The notes below the pieces were generated by a model. The model did not search any database. It saw only the letters and a program-made list of their open reading frames with translations, and was not told the origin of the DNA. 64,000 nucleotides of DNA. Origin: Aldersonia sp036524855. GTDB taxonomy: Bacteria > Actinomycetota > Actinomycetes > Mycobacteriales > Mycobacteriaceae. Location of the stretch: contig DATDBL010000399.1 in the NCBI GenBank assembly GCA_036524855.1, positions 14,518 to 78,517 on the forward strand, written 5' to 3'. The number at the start of each line of letters is the position of its first letter. The first letter of the stretch is position 1. Shown here in pieces: positions 25,998 to 35,465 of the stretch. Position numbers and translations under genes: made by a program.

Positions 25998-27143
25998 ATG
26001 GCTGTGATTCCCGAGAACTCAACCGACCAGCGATTCGCAAGCAGTGTCTACGGGAACCGGCTCGAACGGGTGAGCGCGCTCGCGCGCGAGGCGGGACTCG
26101 ACGGCGTGTTGGTGACTCCCGGACCGGATTTGCGCTACCTGGTGGGGTCGCGCGCGGAGTCGTTCGAGCGGTTGACGTGTCTGGTGGTGCCGAGCAGTGG
26201 GGCGACGCCGTCCGTCGTGGTGCCGAAGCTCGAACTCGCGGGTCTCGGTGGCTCGGCGACGGCCGATCTGGGTCTGCGCCTGCTGGATTGGGTCGACGGC
26301 CAGGATCCGTACGCGATCGTGGTGGACGCGCTCGGCGGCGGGCGGCGCGTGGCGGTCGCCGACGCGATGCCGGCCCTGCACCTGGTCCCGCTGGCCGACG
26401 CGCTGGACGCGCTGCCCATCCTCGCCACAGGGGTGCTGCGCCAGCTACGAATGATCAAGGACGACAGCGAGATCGAGGCGTTGCGCCGGGCCGGGCAGGC
26501 GATCGACCGGGTGCACGCCCGGATGGCGGAGTTCCTGCGGGCCGGGCGCACCGAGGCGGAGGTCGCGGCCGACATCACCGCCGCCATCGTCGAGGAGGGC
26601 CACACGGAGGCCGCGTTCGTCATCGTCGGCAGCGGACCGCACGGCGCCGACCCGCATCACGAGGTGTCGGATCGGAGGATCGAGTCCGGCGAGGTGGTGG
26701 TGATCGACATCGGCGGCCCGGTGGAGCCGGGGTACAACTCGGACTCGACCCGGACCTACGTGCTGGGCGAGCCGTCGGCGGAGGTCGCGAAGCGCTACGA
26801 CGCGCTGCAGCGTGCGCAGCAGGCGGCGGTCGCGGCGGTTCGTCCGGGCGTGACGGCGGAATCGGTGGACGCCGCGGCGCGTGATCTGCTCGCGGCGGAC
26901 GAATTGGCGGACGTGTTCGTGCACCGCACCGGGCACGGCATCGGGCTGTCGGTGCACGAGGAGCCCTACATCGTGTCCGGCAACGACATCATCCTCGTGC
27001 CGGGGATGGCGTTCAGCGTCGAACCCGGCATCTACTTCCGCGGGGACTGGGGCGCCCGGATCGAGGACATCGTCGTGGTGACCGAGGACGGCTGCGAGCC
27101 GCTGAACACACGGCCACACGAGCTGGGCGTGCTCCCCGGATGA
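25998..27143 (+). CDS. pepE: M24B aminopeptidase / Xaa-Pro dipeptidase-like protein
   Basis: 381-residue metallopeptidase with an N-terminal creatinase-like domain and a C-terminal pita-bread domain. The five metal ligands can be seen as VVVIDIGG, YNSDSTRTY, HRTGHGIGL, FSVEPGIY and ARIEDIVVV (D, D, H, E, E). It probably cleaves Xaa-Pro dipeptides. Position behind the exonuclease matches PepE (Rv2089c). The ATG at 25998 was taken because upstream codons of the frame overlap the opposite gene. The end overlaps the next gene by four bases. Confidence 0.92.
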   Translation: MAVIPENSTDQRFASSVYGNRLERVSALAREAGLDGVLVTPGPDLRYLVGSRAESFERLTCLVVPSSGATPSVVVPKLELAGLGGSATADLGLRLLDWVDGQDPYAIVVDALGGGRRVAVADAMPALHLVPLADALDALPILATGVLRQLRMIKDDSEIEALRRAGQAIDRVHARMAEFLRAGRTEAEVAADITAAIVEEGHTEAAFVIVGSGPHGADPHHEVSDRRIESGEVVVIDIGGPVEPGYNSDSTRTYVLGEPSAEVAKRYDALQRAQQAAVAAVRPGVTAESVDAAARDLLAADELADVFVHRTGHGIGLSVHEEPYIVSGNDIILVPGMAFSVEPGIYFRGDWGARIEDIVVVTEDGCEPLNTRPHELGVLPG

Positions 27144-27898
27144 CCGTCACCCTCGACGATCTCGTCGCGACGGTGCGGCGCGAGGGAGAGCGGATCGCCG
27201 CGATGCCGGTCGACGCGCTCGCCGCGCGTGTGCCTGCCGTGCCGGACTGGACGCTGGAGGACGTGGTCCGCCACACCGGCGCCGTTCACCGGAGGGTCCT
27301 GGCAACCTTGGACGCCGCCGCCGCCGACCCCACGGCCGAACGCCCTGGACCGCAGCCGCTCCTGCCGCCGGGTCCGCAGTGTCTGGTCGCATACCGCGAG
27401 GTGCTCGACGCGATGCTCGCCCGGTTCGCGGCGGCCGACCCGGATCGGCCCGCGCCGTCGTTCGTCGGATTGGCGACCGTAGGGTGGTGGATCCGCCGCC
27501 AGGCCCACGAGGTCACCGTGCATCGTTTCGACGCCGCCGACGCCGTGCATGCCGCGGGCGGTCCCGAGCCGGCGCCCGCCGATGCCGCCTGCGCCGCCGA
27601 CGGCATCGACGAACTCACCGACGTGATGTTTCCATCCCGCCTCCCTCCTCTTCCGGAATCGCTGCACGGCAGCACGATTCATCTGCACGGCACCGACACC
27701 GCCGACGCCGAGTGGCTGCTCGAATTCGGCGCGGACGGCGTCGTCGCGAGCCGCGCGCACGCCAAGGCCGACGTCGCGCTGCGCGGTCCGGCGCAGTCGC
27801 TACTGCTCGTGCTGTGGCGGCGGCGCCCACTCGACGTGCTCGAGGTCTTCGGCGACGCGAGCATCGCGGAGCGCTTCCTCGACATCACGCGGTTCTGA
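27140..27898 (+). CDS. Maleylpyruvate isomerase family, mycothiol-dependent enzyme-like protein
   Basis: 252-residue DinB-like four-helix protein with the actinobacterial maleylpyruvate isomerase N-terminal domain. Blocks are VPAVPDWTLEDVVRHTGAVHR near residue 40 and WWIRRQAHEVTVHRFDA near residue 120, with the histidines and glutamate typical of the mycothiol/metal site. The C-terminal SCP2-like part ends in VFGDASIAERFLDITRF. It is coupled to pepE by an ATGA overlap. The substrate is not predictable; the family includes thiol-transfer and detoxification enzymes. Confidence 0.85.
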   Translation: MTVTLDDLVATVRREGERIAAMPVDALAARVPAVPDWTLEDVVRHTGAVHRRVLATLDAAAADPTAERPGPQPLLPPGPQCLVAYREVLDAMLARFAAADPDRPAPSFVGLATVGWWIRRQAHEVTVHRFDAADAVHAAGGPEPAPADAACAADGIDELTDVMFPSRLPPLPESLHGSTIHLHGTDTADAEWLLEFGADGVVASRAHAKADVALRGPAQSLLLVLWRRRPLDVLEVFGDASIAERFLDITRF

Positions 27899-28065
27899 GA
27901 TCACGGCGGTTCGCCTTCCGTTCCGGAGGTTTGGGCGTAGTGCAGCGGTACGTGTGGCCGGTGGTGGTGGTGAGGGTGGTGGTGTGCCGGTCCCGTCGGC
28001 GGGCTACCAATCGCGTCGCGCGGCTGGGTTCGCCCCGCCGAGGCGACGGTGATCGCGCGGTCAGA
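27899..28065. other. Convergent gap with GT-rich low complexity
   Basis: 167 bases between converging genes. It contains a run of GGTGGTG-type low-complexity sequence around 27958-27985. No gene or convincing terminator hairpin was found. Confidence 0.4.
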
Positions 28066-28293
28066 TCAGAGTTTGATGGTGATGACCCCGCGGCCGACGG
28101 TGATCTCCTTGGCTCCCAGGTTGTGGCTGGTGATCGCCTGCTCGATCAGGGTGGTGTTGCGGTTGGCGAACACCACCACCACGAGGGTGTGCGCGTCCAC
28201 GATCTGCAGTGCCGCATTTGTGGACAGGCGGGCGGGCAGGCCATCGGGTGCCAGGTTGGAGATCGTGCGTTCGAGCTCGGCGATGGCGCTCAT
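28066..28293 (-). CDS. Small protein of unknown function coupled to pckG
   Basis: A 75-residue open frame whose ATG (28293) overlaps the in-frame stop of pckG by four bases (ATGA), the usual sign of coupled translation. The predicted sequence is plausible for a folded protein: an N-terminal amphipathic stretch (MSAIAELERTISNLAPDGLP), then alternating beta-like segments including ALQIVDAHTLVVVVFANR and a final ITVGRGVITIKL. There are no cysteines and no signal peptide. I do not recognise the family. It could be a regulator of the carboxykinase or an unrelated gene riding on its message. Confidence 0.55.
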   Translation of the reverse strand: MSAIAELERTISNLAPDGLPARLSTNAALQIVDAHTLVVVVFANRNTTLIEQAITSHNLGAKEITVGRGVITIKL

Positions 28294-30166
28294 CGGTGTG
28301 CTCCGTGGCGGTGCTGGGCGGGCAGGGCAGGACCGGGTGGTGCGGTGGCGAGGCGGTGTTTGAGGTCGGCGAGTTCCTGGCGCAGCGCGTCGGGGAGTGT
28401 GTTGGCGCCGATGGTGGCGTACCACTCGTCGATCGAGTGGGTTTCGGCGGCCCATTCGGCGGGGTCGACGTTGAGCGCGGCCAGGATCGTGGTGTCGTCG
28501 TATGCGGCGCGGTCGAGCCCGTGGAGGTCGAGGCTGCCGAGGGGGGATGTCGCCGATCGGTGTGCGCACGGCGTCGGCGGTGCCGTCGATGCGTTCGAGT
28601 GCCCACTCGAGCACGCGGGCGTTCTCACCGAATCCGGGCCACAGGAACTCGCCGCTCTCACCGCGGCGGAACCAGTTGACGTAGAAGATCTTCGGCAGCT
28701 TCGCCGGATGGGCGGTGGTGGCGATGTCGAGCCAGTGCTGGAAGTAGTCGCCGACGTGGTAGCCGAGGAATGGCAGCATCGCCATCGGGTCGCGACGGAC
28801 CACGCCCACCGCGCCGGTGGCCGCGGCGGTGGTTTCCGAGGACAACGTGGAGGCGAGGAACACGCCGTGTTGCCAGCTCAGTGATTGGGTGACCAGGGGG
28901 ATGGTGCTGGCGCGGCGTCCGCCGAAGAAGATCGCCGAGATGGGCACGCCGTGCGGGTCGTTCCATTCGGGGGCGACGGTGGGGCATTGCGCGATGGGGG
29001 TGCAGTAGCGGGAATTGGGGTGGGCGGCGGTCTCGTTCGAGTTCGGGGTCCAGTCGCGGCGTTTCCAGTCGGTGAGGTGGTGGGGCTTGTCGGTGGTCAT
29101 GCCTTCCCACCAGATGTCGCCGTCGTCGGTGAGGGCGACATTGGTGAAGATGGAGTTGCCGCGGTCGATGGTTGCCATCGCGTGCGGGTTGGTGTGTGCG
29201 CCGGTGCCGGGGGCGACACCGAAGAATCCGGCCTCGGGGTTGACCGCGTAGAGGCGGCCGTCGTCGCCGAACCGCATCCAGGCGATGTCGTCGCCGATGG
29301 TTTCGGCGGTCCACCCGGGCAGGGCGGGTTGCAGCATCGCCAGGTTCGTCTTGCCGCACGAGGAGGGAAACGCCGCGGCGATGTAGTGCACCCGCTGGTC
29401 GGGGGCGGTGAGTTTGAGGATCAGCATGTGCTCGGCGAGCCAGCCCTCGTCCTTGGCCATCTTGGAGGCGATCCGCAGTGAGTAGCATTTCTTGCCGAGC
29501 AGCGCATTGCCGCCGTAGCCGGAGCCGTAGCTCCAGATGGTGCGTTCCTCGGGGAAGTGCGAGATGTACTTGGTGTCGTCGCACGGCAAGGGGACGTCGG
29601 CTTGGCCCGGCTGCAGGGGTGCACCGACCGAGTGCAGGCACTTGACGAATTCGGCGCCCGGCGTCGAGTCGGTCCCATACCGGCGTTCCGAAGCGGGTCA
29701 TGATCTGCATGGACACCGCGACGTATTCGGAGTCGGTGATCTGGATCCCGAACTTGGGTTCGGCGGCGTGCAGGGGTCCCATGCAGAACGCGATCACGTA
29801 CATGGTGCGTCCGGTCATGGCGCTGTGATAGTGCTCGGTCATCGCGGTTTTCATCTCGACCGGGTCCATCCAGTTGTTGGTGGGCCCGGCGTCGGCCTGC
29901 CGCCGGGAGCAGATGAAGGTGCGGTCCTCGACCCGGGCGACGTCGCCGGGGTCGGACGCGCACCAGAAGGAGTTGGGTTTCTTCGCCAGCCGCACGAAGG
30001 TGCCCTTGTTCACCAGATGGGTGGTCAGCGTGCGCCATTCGTCGTCGGAGCCGTCACACCACACGACCCGGTCCGGGATGGTGAGCTCGGCGACGGTGCC
30101 GACCCAGTCGAGGATCGTGTCGGCGGTGGTCGGGGCGGTGTCGAGACCGGGGAGGGTGGTGGTCAC
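28290..30166 (-). pseudogene. pckG: GTP-dependent phosphoenolpyruvate carboxykinase with two single-base frame breaks
   Basis: Interconverts oxaloacetate and phosphoenolpyruvate with GTP; restored length about 624 residues. Starts at GTG 30166 behind an AAGGAGAG site. The first part reads to DRLDAG; dropping one base of the CCC at 29657-29659 continues as AEFVKCLHSVGAP. The middle part holds the GTP-type kinase motif AFPSSCGKTNLAML and GNALLGKKCYSLRIAS. The frame is lost again at the six-G run 28541-28546; dropping one base restores LGSLDLHGLDRAAYDD and a normal C-terminus ending at 28290. Both breaks are one extra base in a homopolymer. Either this copy is decaying or the assembly carries indels. 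It lies behind arsR on the same strand. Confidence 0.85.
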
Positions 30167-30399
30167 GGTGGGTTCTCTCCTTCGCGGGATCGCGGGCTCT
30201 AGCTGGGCTGATACGGGCCGTCGTGGGGTTGATTGCTCACCGCGCGGCTGACGTGTCGTGCCACGGCGGGCACGAGGAGGCGTTCGTCTTCATCGACATC
30301 TCGTTTTCTCGATCAATCAACTATCCGAGATATGTATTTATGTATTTAGAAAGTCCGCAACTATCGCGTGCGGTGATCGGCACCGCCATCTCACGGAAT
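30167..30399. other. AT-rich intergenic region upstream of pckG
   Basis: 233 bases between arsR and pckG. The part around 30300-30365 is strikingly AT-rich for this genome (runs such as TATGTATTTATGTATTTAG) and should contain the pckG promoter. A weak match to the ArsR half-site (GCAACTA, 30357-30363) is present, but it is not symmetric and was not called as an operator. Confidence 0.45.
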
Positions 30400-30762
30400 T
30401 CAGCCGGTCGACTCGGTCACCAGACCGGATTCCGGGACATCCTCGAGGAGTTCGGCCTGGCCGGCCACCACGCCCGTCAGGATGGCCCGGGCGACCGACA
30501 ACAGCTCGGCCACCCGCGGCGAGGTCAATGCATAGGACACCGACAGGCCTTCCCGGCGCGCGGTGACCAGACCGGCGCGGCGCAGGATCCCCAGCTGCTG
30601 GGACAGGTTGGCGGGCTCGATGCCGACCTCGGGCAGCATCTCGGAGACGGCGTATTCGCGCTCGCTGAGCAACTCCAGCACCCGGATGCGCGCCGGGTGG
30701 CCGAGGGTCTTGAAGAATTCCGCCTTCATGCGGTACAGCGGCTGGCGGGAATCCGGCATCAT
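30400..30762 (-). CDS. ArsR-family transcriptional regulator (Rv0081-like)
   Basis: 120-residue winged-helix protein. The helix-turn-helix is in EYAVSEMLPEVGIEPANLSQQLGILRRAGLVTARREG, followed by the wing SVSYALTSPRV. No metal-binding ELCVCDL-type cysteine motif is present, so it is probably not a metal sensor of the classical kind. Two ATG codons (30762 and 30759) compete; the GGAGG site one base before the first fits the second better. It lies directly after the hyc-like operon; in M. tuberculosis the related regulator Rv0081 precedes the same gene set. An operator-like sequence lies 34 bases upstream of its start. Confidence 0.88.
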   Translation of the reverse strand: MMPDSRQPLYRMKAEFFKTLGHPARIRVLELLSEREYAVSEMLPEVGIEPANLSQQLGILRRAGLVTARREGLSVSYALTSPRVAELLSVARAILTGVVAGQAELLEDVPESGLVTESTG

Positions 30763-30795
30763 GCCTCCAGTTCAATCCGCTGACACGGCAACTTT

Positions 30796-30810
30796 CTAAT
30801 CTTAGCAACT
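30796..30810. promoter_or_regulatory. Candidate ArsR operator upstream of arsR
   Basis: CTAATCTTAGCAACT on the plus strand shares 14 of 15 positions with the centre and right arm of the large palindrome at 38199-38224. It lies 34 bases upstream of the arsR start codon, consistent with autoregulation. The left arm is imperfect here (AACTTTCTAAT instead of AGTTGCTAA). Confidence 0.6.
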
Positions 30811-30840
30811 TTCCCGAATCCGGCGGGTATGGGCGGTTGG

Positions 30841-32319
30841 TCACAGGTCGTTGCCGGCGTAGGACAGGTTGAAGCTTTTGTTGGTCAGCGGGAAGTCGGG
30901 GACGATGGTGTCGGCCATGGCGACCGGCAGCGCGGGCCAGTTGAACCAGGACGGGTCGACGATCTTGGCGCGGGTGAGTCGCCCGAGGGTGTCGATTTCG
31001 ACGCGGTGCACGATGGTGCCGCGCCAGCCCTCGACGATGCCGACGCCGCTGCGGGGATCCGGGACGGGCGGCGCCGGTACGGCGTGGCGCAGCGGGCCGG
31101 TGTGGGACTCGATGAGATAGCCGGCCAGGGCTGCGGCGGCGGCGAATTCGTCGCGGCGCACGGTGTAGCGGGCCAGGACGTCACCGGTGGTGGCGCCGAT
31201 TTCGGTGACCGGCAGGGCGGTGGTGGGGTGTTCGAGCCGGGCGTCGGTGCGGACTCCGCTGGCGCGGGCGACGTAGCCGAGGCAGCCCAGCGCGCGGGCG
31301 TCGTCGGCGCCCAGGGCCGCGGTGCCGGCGAATCGGTCGTGGATCACCGAGTTTTGCAGCGTCAACGCGGCGACCTCGGCGAGGTCGGCCGCGATGGCGC
31401 GCAGCCGGTCGGGATCGGGCAGGGTGTGCAGCGCGACGGCGCCCGGGCCGATCGCGCCGCGTAGCAGCCGGTGCCCGGTGACCGCGGCGTTGATCCGCAG
31501 CAGTTGTTCGCGGATGCGCTGGGCATGGGCATTGGCCAGGGCGAAGCCGACGTCGTTGGCCAACGCCCCGAGGTCGGTGGCGTGGTTGTAGAGCCGTTCG
31601 AGTTCGACCAGCAGGGCCCGCAGTCGGTGCACGTGGTCGGGCACCTCGATGCCCAGGGCGTCCTCGACCGCGAGGCTGTGGGCCAGGGCGTGCGCGGCGG
31701 AGGTGTCGCCGCTGATCCGTTCGGCCAGCTCGACCGCGTCGGTGGCCGCCCGGCCACCGAAGAGCTGCTCGAGACCGCGATGCACGAACCACAGCCGCAC
31801 CTTGAGCCGCAGCACCGTCTCACCGACGACGGAGAACCGGAAGTGGCCGGGTTCGATCAGCCCGGCATGCACGGGTCCGACCGGGATCTCGTACACCCCG
31901 CTCCCGCCGACGGTGACGAACGGGAACCGCCCGGTGGCCGCGAATTCCGGTGCCGGCCCGGCATCGACGCGCATCGGATGCCAGTCCGCGGGCCAGTGCG
32001 CGTGCCGGACCAGCCGGCGCGGGCGCGGATGTCCGATCGGGTGGATGCCGTAGAGGTCCATCATTTCCCGCTCGAATCGGCTCGCGGGAAACGACAGATA
32101 CGCCAGCGACCGCAGCGTCGGGTCGTTTGCGGGGACCGTGGTTTCGAGCTCGACGCGGCGATCGGGCCAGCCGGCGAGGAACAGGTGCACGATGCGCAAC
32201 CGGTCGCCGTCATCGTGCGCCGCGACCAGCGCCAGGCGGAATCCCGCCGCGAGCAGCTCCTCGGCGGCGGCGGCGCGCTCGGCGTCGGAGACGCTGTGCC
32301 GCACCCTGTTTCGGGTCAT
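30841..32319 (-). CDS. hycE: Hydrogenase-4/complex I-like large subunit (HycE-type) without Ni ligands
   Basis: 492-residue fusion of a NuoC-like N-terminal domain (FEREMMDLYGIHPIGHPRPRRLVRH near residues 85-110) and a NuoD/hydrogenase large subunit-like domain. True [NiFe] hydrogenases carry two CxxC pairs for the metal centre. Here the first position reads AERISGDTSAAH and the last DPSWFNWP, so all four cysteines are absent; the whole chain seems to have a single cysteine (LGCLGYVA). It therefore resembles energy-converting hydrogenase-related complexes rather than an active hydrogenase. The start overlaps the preceding gene (ATGA). It is the last structural gene of the operon. Confidence 0.88.
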   Translation of the reverse strand: MTRNRVRHSVSDAERAAAAEELLAAGFRLALVAAHDDGDRLRIVHLFLAGWPDRRVELETTVPANDPTLRSLAYLSFPASRFEREMMDLYGIHPIGHPRPRRLVRHAHWPADWHPMRVDAGPAPEFAATGRFPFVTVGGSGVYEIPVGPVHAGLIEPGHFRFSVVGETVLRLKVRLWFVHRGLEQLFGGRAATDAVELAERISGDTSAAHALAHSLAVEDALGIEVPDHVHRLRALLVELERLYNHATDLGALANDVGFALANAHAQRIREQLLRINAAVTGHRLLRGAIGPGAVALHTLPDPDRLRAIAADLAEVAALTLQNSVIHDRFAGTAALGADDARALGCLGYVARASGVRTDARLEHPTTALPVTEIGATTGDVLARYTVRRDEFAAAAALAGYLIESHTGPLRHAVPAPPVPDPRSGVGIVEGWRGTIVHRVEIDTLGRLTRAKIVDPSWFNWPALPVAMADTIVPDFPLTNKSFNLSYAGNDL

Positions 32320-33785
32320 CGTAGCGCTCCGACCTGGGTGGCGGCGGTGGTGAACAGGTCGTCCAGCGGGCCGGCGGTGACACCGAGGGTGAGCGAGGCG
32401 GCGATCCCGAGGACCAGCGCGGCGGTGACCGTGGCGGGCACGGCGATCACGGGTGCCGCGGGAGCGGCGGGGCCGAGCAGCATGCGGCTCGCGTTGCGGG
32501 TCAGCGCGGCGAAGGCGATCGCGACCAGCACCATCGCGGCCGCCAGCACCCACGCCAGCCGGGCGTCGGCCAGTGAGCGGGCGATGCCCAGTTCGCTGGC
32601 GAACATCGCACACGGCGGCAGGCCCAGCAGCACGACCAGACCGGCGGCGAACGCACCGCCGATCAGCCGGGACCGGTGCACGACACCGGTGATGTCGGCG
32701 ATCACGGTCGAGTCGTGCGCGGCCTGCAGTTGTCCACCGGCCAGGAACAACACGGTCTTCCCGATCCCGTGGGCGAGCACATGCAGCAGCAGCGCCGCGA
32801 TCGCGAGAGTTGTTCCCGCGGCCGCGGCGATCGCGATCAGCCCCATGTTCTCCATCGACGAATACGCCAGCATTCGTTTGAGATCGCCGGTCACGGTCAG
32901 CAGCAGCGCCGCGACCAGCAGGGTCGACAAGCCGGTGATCAGCAGGCCGGTCCGCATGAACGCAGCGCCGGCCGAGACATCCACGATCGGCTTGATCCGG
33001 ATCAACACCGAGAAGGCCACCGACAACAACACCCCGCTCATCAGCGCCGACACCGGGGCCGGTGCCTGGCTGTGCGCGTCGGCCAGCCAGGTGTGGAACG
33101 GGACCAACCCGGCCTTGGCGCCGTAGCCGATCAACAGCAACCCGCCCGCGAGCCGCGCAAGGGCGGGATCCAGGCCCTGCGCGTACGCGGCCAGCACGTC
33201 GAGGTCCAGTGCGTGCGCGGCCGGCGCGCCGGCATGGCCGGCGGCGAAGTACACCACCACCGTGCCCAGGAACGCGACCGCGATCCCCACCGAGCAGATC
33301 ACGACGTACTTCCACGTCGCCTCCAGCGCGGTCCGGGTGCGGCGATGCCCGACCAGGAACGCGGTGACGATCGTCGTGGCCTCCACGGCGACCCAGATCA
33401 CGCCGATGTTGTTGGCCGACACCGCCAGCACCATCGCGGCCAGAAACGCCGGCGTCAACGCCCCGTAGAGCCGGGCCCCGGGCACGTCGGTGTGGCCGTG
33501 GTCGAGTTCGGCGTCGACATAGCCGATGCCGGCCGCGGTGGTCAGTGTCCCGACGATGCCGACGACCAGCAGCATGGTGACCGACAGCGCGTCCACCCGC
33601 AGCAAACCACCCAGCAGGACATGCGGCGTGGACCCGGCGCGGAACCCGAGCACCACCCCGCAGCCGAGCACCGTCATCGCCGACAGCACCGTCAGGCTCG
33701 CGGTGGCGCGGCGCCACCCCAGGACCACCGCGAGCATCGCGGCGGCCAGTGGCGCGAGGATGGCAGCCAGCAGCAGTCCGGTCAT
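32316..33785 (-). CDS. hycQ: Proton-pumping antiporter-like subunit (HycQ/HyfF-type, NuoN/NuoM-like)
   Basis: 489-residue membrane subunit with about 14 helices. It has the conserved antiporter-fold elements WVAVEATTIVTAFLVGH (glutamate of TM5), GYGAKAGLVPFHTWLADAHSQAPAPVSALMSG and TGDLKRMLAYSSMENMGLI. These carry the lysine and histidine residues of the proton path in complex I-like enzymes. The ATG at 33785 shares one base with the hycP stop. Together with the HyfB-like subunit it would give the complex two ion-translocating modules. Confidence 0.9.
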   Translation of the reverse strand: MTGLLLAAILAPLAAAMLAVVLGWRRATASLTVLSAMTVLGCGVVLGFRAGSTPHVLLGGLLRVDALSVTMLLVVGIVGTLTTAAGIGYVDAELDHGHTDVPGARLYGALTPAFLAAMVLAVSANNIGVIWVAVEATTIVTAFLVGHRRTRTALEATWKYVVICSVGIAVAFLGTVVVYFAAGHAGAPAAHALDLDVLAAYAQGLDPALARLAGGLLLIGYGAKAGLVPFHTWLADAHSQAPAPVSALMSGVLLSVAFSVLIRIKPIVDVSAGAAFMRTGLLITGLSTLLVAALLLTVTGDLKRMLAYSSMENMGLIAIAAAAGTTLAIAALLLHVLAHGIGKTVLFLAGGQLQAAHDSTVIADITGVVHRSRLIGGAFAAGLVVLLGLPPCAMFASELGIARSLADARLAWVLAAAMVLVAIAFAALTRNASRMLLGPAAPAAPVIAVPATVTAALVLGIAASLTLGVTAGPLDDLFTTAATQVGALR

Positions 33786-34447
33786 CAGTCGCGCAACTCC
33801 TGTAGCCGGTCCAGATCCGCGCCGCCGAACGCGCGACGCAGCCGGCCGGTGAGCACACCGAGCACGATCACCGCGAACAGCACATCCAGCGACGCCCCGA
33901 GTTCCACGATCAACGGCACACCGGCAGTGAGCAGGAAGGCGGTCGCGGCGATCCCGTTGTCGAGCATGAGGAAGCCAGCCGCCTGGGAGATGGCGTGCCG
34001 CCGGGTCGCCATCACGAACAAGGCGATGAACACCACCGCGAACGCGGCAGGGGTCGCGCTCGTCGTCGCACTCGGATCCAGGTTCACCAGCGGCCGGGTG
34101 ACCGCGAACGCGACCACGGTCAAGCCCGCGGCGATCAGCAGCGACGTGGCCGTGTTCACCAGCGGTGTCGCCTCGCGTTGTTCGGTGTGCTCGGCGTGCA
34201 GGGCGCGGGCCAGCAGCCACGGCAGCACCCCGGCGCGCAGCGCAAGGACCGCGGCGGCGACGGCGAGCAACGCGGCATCGCCCTCGTGGATTCCGCGGAC
34301 GAACGGTATCGCGGCCAGTGCGATACCCTGGCCGGCGAGCAACCCGACGATCGCGCCGAGGTCGCGGCGCCAGACAACCAGCACCGCGGCCAGAACCAGA
34401 CCGCCCGCGGCGAAGTCGACCACGTTGGCGAAGAAGGCGTCGCTCAT
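33785..34447 (-). CDS. hycP: HycP/HyfE-type membrane subunit (NuoK-like)
   Basis: 220-residue hydrophobic protein with about seven helices. The C-terminal half has the NuoK/HyfE-like stretch HAISQAAGFLMLDNGIAATAFLLTAGVPLIVELGASLDVLFAVIV, which contains the glutamate expected within the membrane. It is separated from hycD by 58 bases, the only real gap in the operon, and overlaps hycQ by one base. It would link the NuoH-like and antiporter-like parts. Confidence 0.87.
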   Translation of the reverse strand: MSDAFFANVVDFAAGGLVLAAVLVVWRRDLGAIVGLLAGQGIALAAIPFVRGIHEGDAALLAVAAAVLALRAGVLPWLLARALHAEHTEQREATPLVNTATSLLIAAGLTVVAFAVTRPLVNLDPSATTSATPAAFAVVFIALFVMATRRHAISQAAGFLMLDNGIAATAFLLTAGVPLIVELGASLDVLFAVIVLGVLTGRLRRAFGGADLDRLQELRD

Positions 34448-34505
34448 CGGTGCGGGCCCCTCGCGGTGATTGTCATCGGATTCCCGTCGCGGTAGTCGTC
34501 ATTTC

Positions 34506-35465
34506 TCACGCCGGTGTGGTGAAGAAGGTGGCAGCCGTCACGGCCAGCAGGGCGAGCAGGAACGACCCGGCGAGCAGTTCGGGCACCCGGAACAGCCGCA
34601 GCTTCGCGATGAACACCTCGAATCCGGCCAGCAGCACCGCCAGCACAGCGACCTTGACGGTGATCGCCGCGATGCCGATCACCACGTCGCCGAGGCTCGG
34701 ATCCGCGCCGGCGATTCCCCACGGCAGGAACAGATTCGCCAACAGCGCCAGCAAGACCGTCAGGCGCATGCCGCTGGCCCATTCGACCAAGGCTAGGCGC
34801 GGCCCGGCGTATTCGAGCACCATCGCCTCGTGCACCATCGTCAGCTCGAGGTGGGTGGCCGGGTTGTCCACCGGCAGCCGTCCGGTCTCGGCGATGATCA
34901 CGATCACCAGCGCGACGAACGCGAGCAAGCCGGTCAGCGACGCCACCTGACCGGGATGGTCGAGGGTGTTCGCCACGAGCGCACCGAGATTCGCCGACCC
35001 GGCGGGGATGGACAGCGCGAACACGGCGAGCAGGATCGTCGGCTCCACCAGGGCCGCGATGGTGATCTCGCGGCTGGCGCCCATGCCGCCGAAGGAGGTG
35101 CCGGTGTCGAGGCCGGCCAGCGTCAGCGCGACCGTGCCGAGGAACAGCAGCCCGACCACCGCGAACAGGTCGGCCGCCGAATCCAGCGGCGACCCGGTGG
35201 CCACCAGCGGCGCGACCGCGGCGATCAGCAGTGTCGTTCCCGCGACGATCGCGGGCGCCGCCGCGAACACCACGGTGGTGCCCTGCGGGGTGATCTGTTG
35301 TTTGCCGAGCTGTTTGCGCAGATCGCGCCACGGTTGCAGCACGCCACCGCCGGTACGGCCCTCCGAGCGGGCCCGCACCTGCCGCATCGCGCCGATCACC
35401 AACGGCGCGCCGACCATCACCGCGCCGATCTGCGCGGCACCGGCAAGGTAGGACAAGACGGTCAT
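34506..35465 (-). CDS. hycD: HycD/NuoH-type membrane subunit
   Basis: 319-residue eight-helix subunit of the complex I/hydrogenase-4 family. The NuoH-like motifs are GGVLQPWRDLRKQLGKQ near the N-terminus, MGASREITIAALVEP, ETGRLPVDNPATHLELTMVHEAMVLEYAGPRLAL, and the acidic loop residues that couple the FeS arm to the membrane. The ATG at 35465 overlaps the stop of the HyfB-like gene by four bases. A longer open frame runs upstream but only shadows that gene. Confidence 0.93.
   Translation of the reverse strand: MTVLSYLAGAAQIGAVMVGAPLVIGAMRQVRARSEGRTGGGVLQPWRDLRKQLGKQQITPQGTTVVFAAAPAIVAGTTLLIAAVAPLVATGSPLDSAADLFAVVGLLFLGTVALTLAGLDTGTSFGGMGASREITIAALVEPTILLAVFALSIPAGSANLGALVANTLDHPGQVASLTGLLAFVALVIVIIAETGRLPVDNPATHLELTMVHEAMVLEYAGPRLALVEWASGMRLTVLLALLANLFLPWGIAGADPSLGDVVIGIAAITVKVAVLAVLLAGFEVFIAKLRLFRVPELLAGSFLLALLAVTAATFFTTPA

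Noticed and set aside
30357..30363. Third ArsR operator before pckG
   Set aside because: Only a seven-base half-site match without symmetry; too weak.
30841..32319. Calling the large subunit an active [NiFe] hydrogenase
   Set aside because: The four nickel-binding cysteines are absent, so only the fold and complex membership can be claimed.
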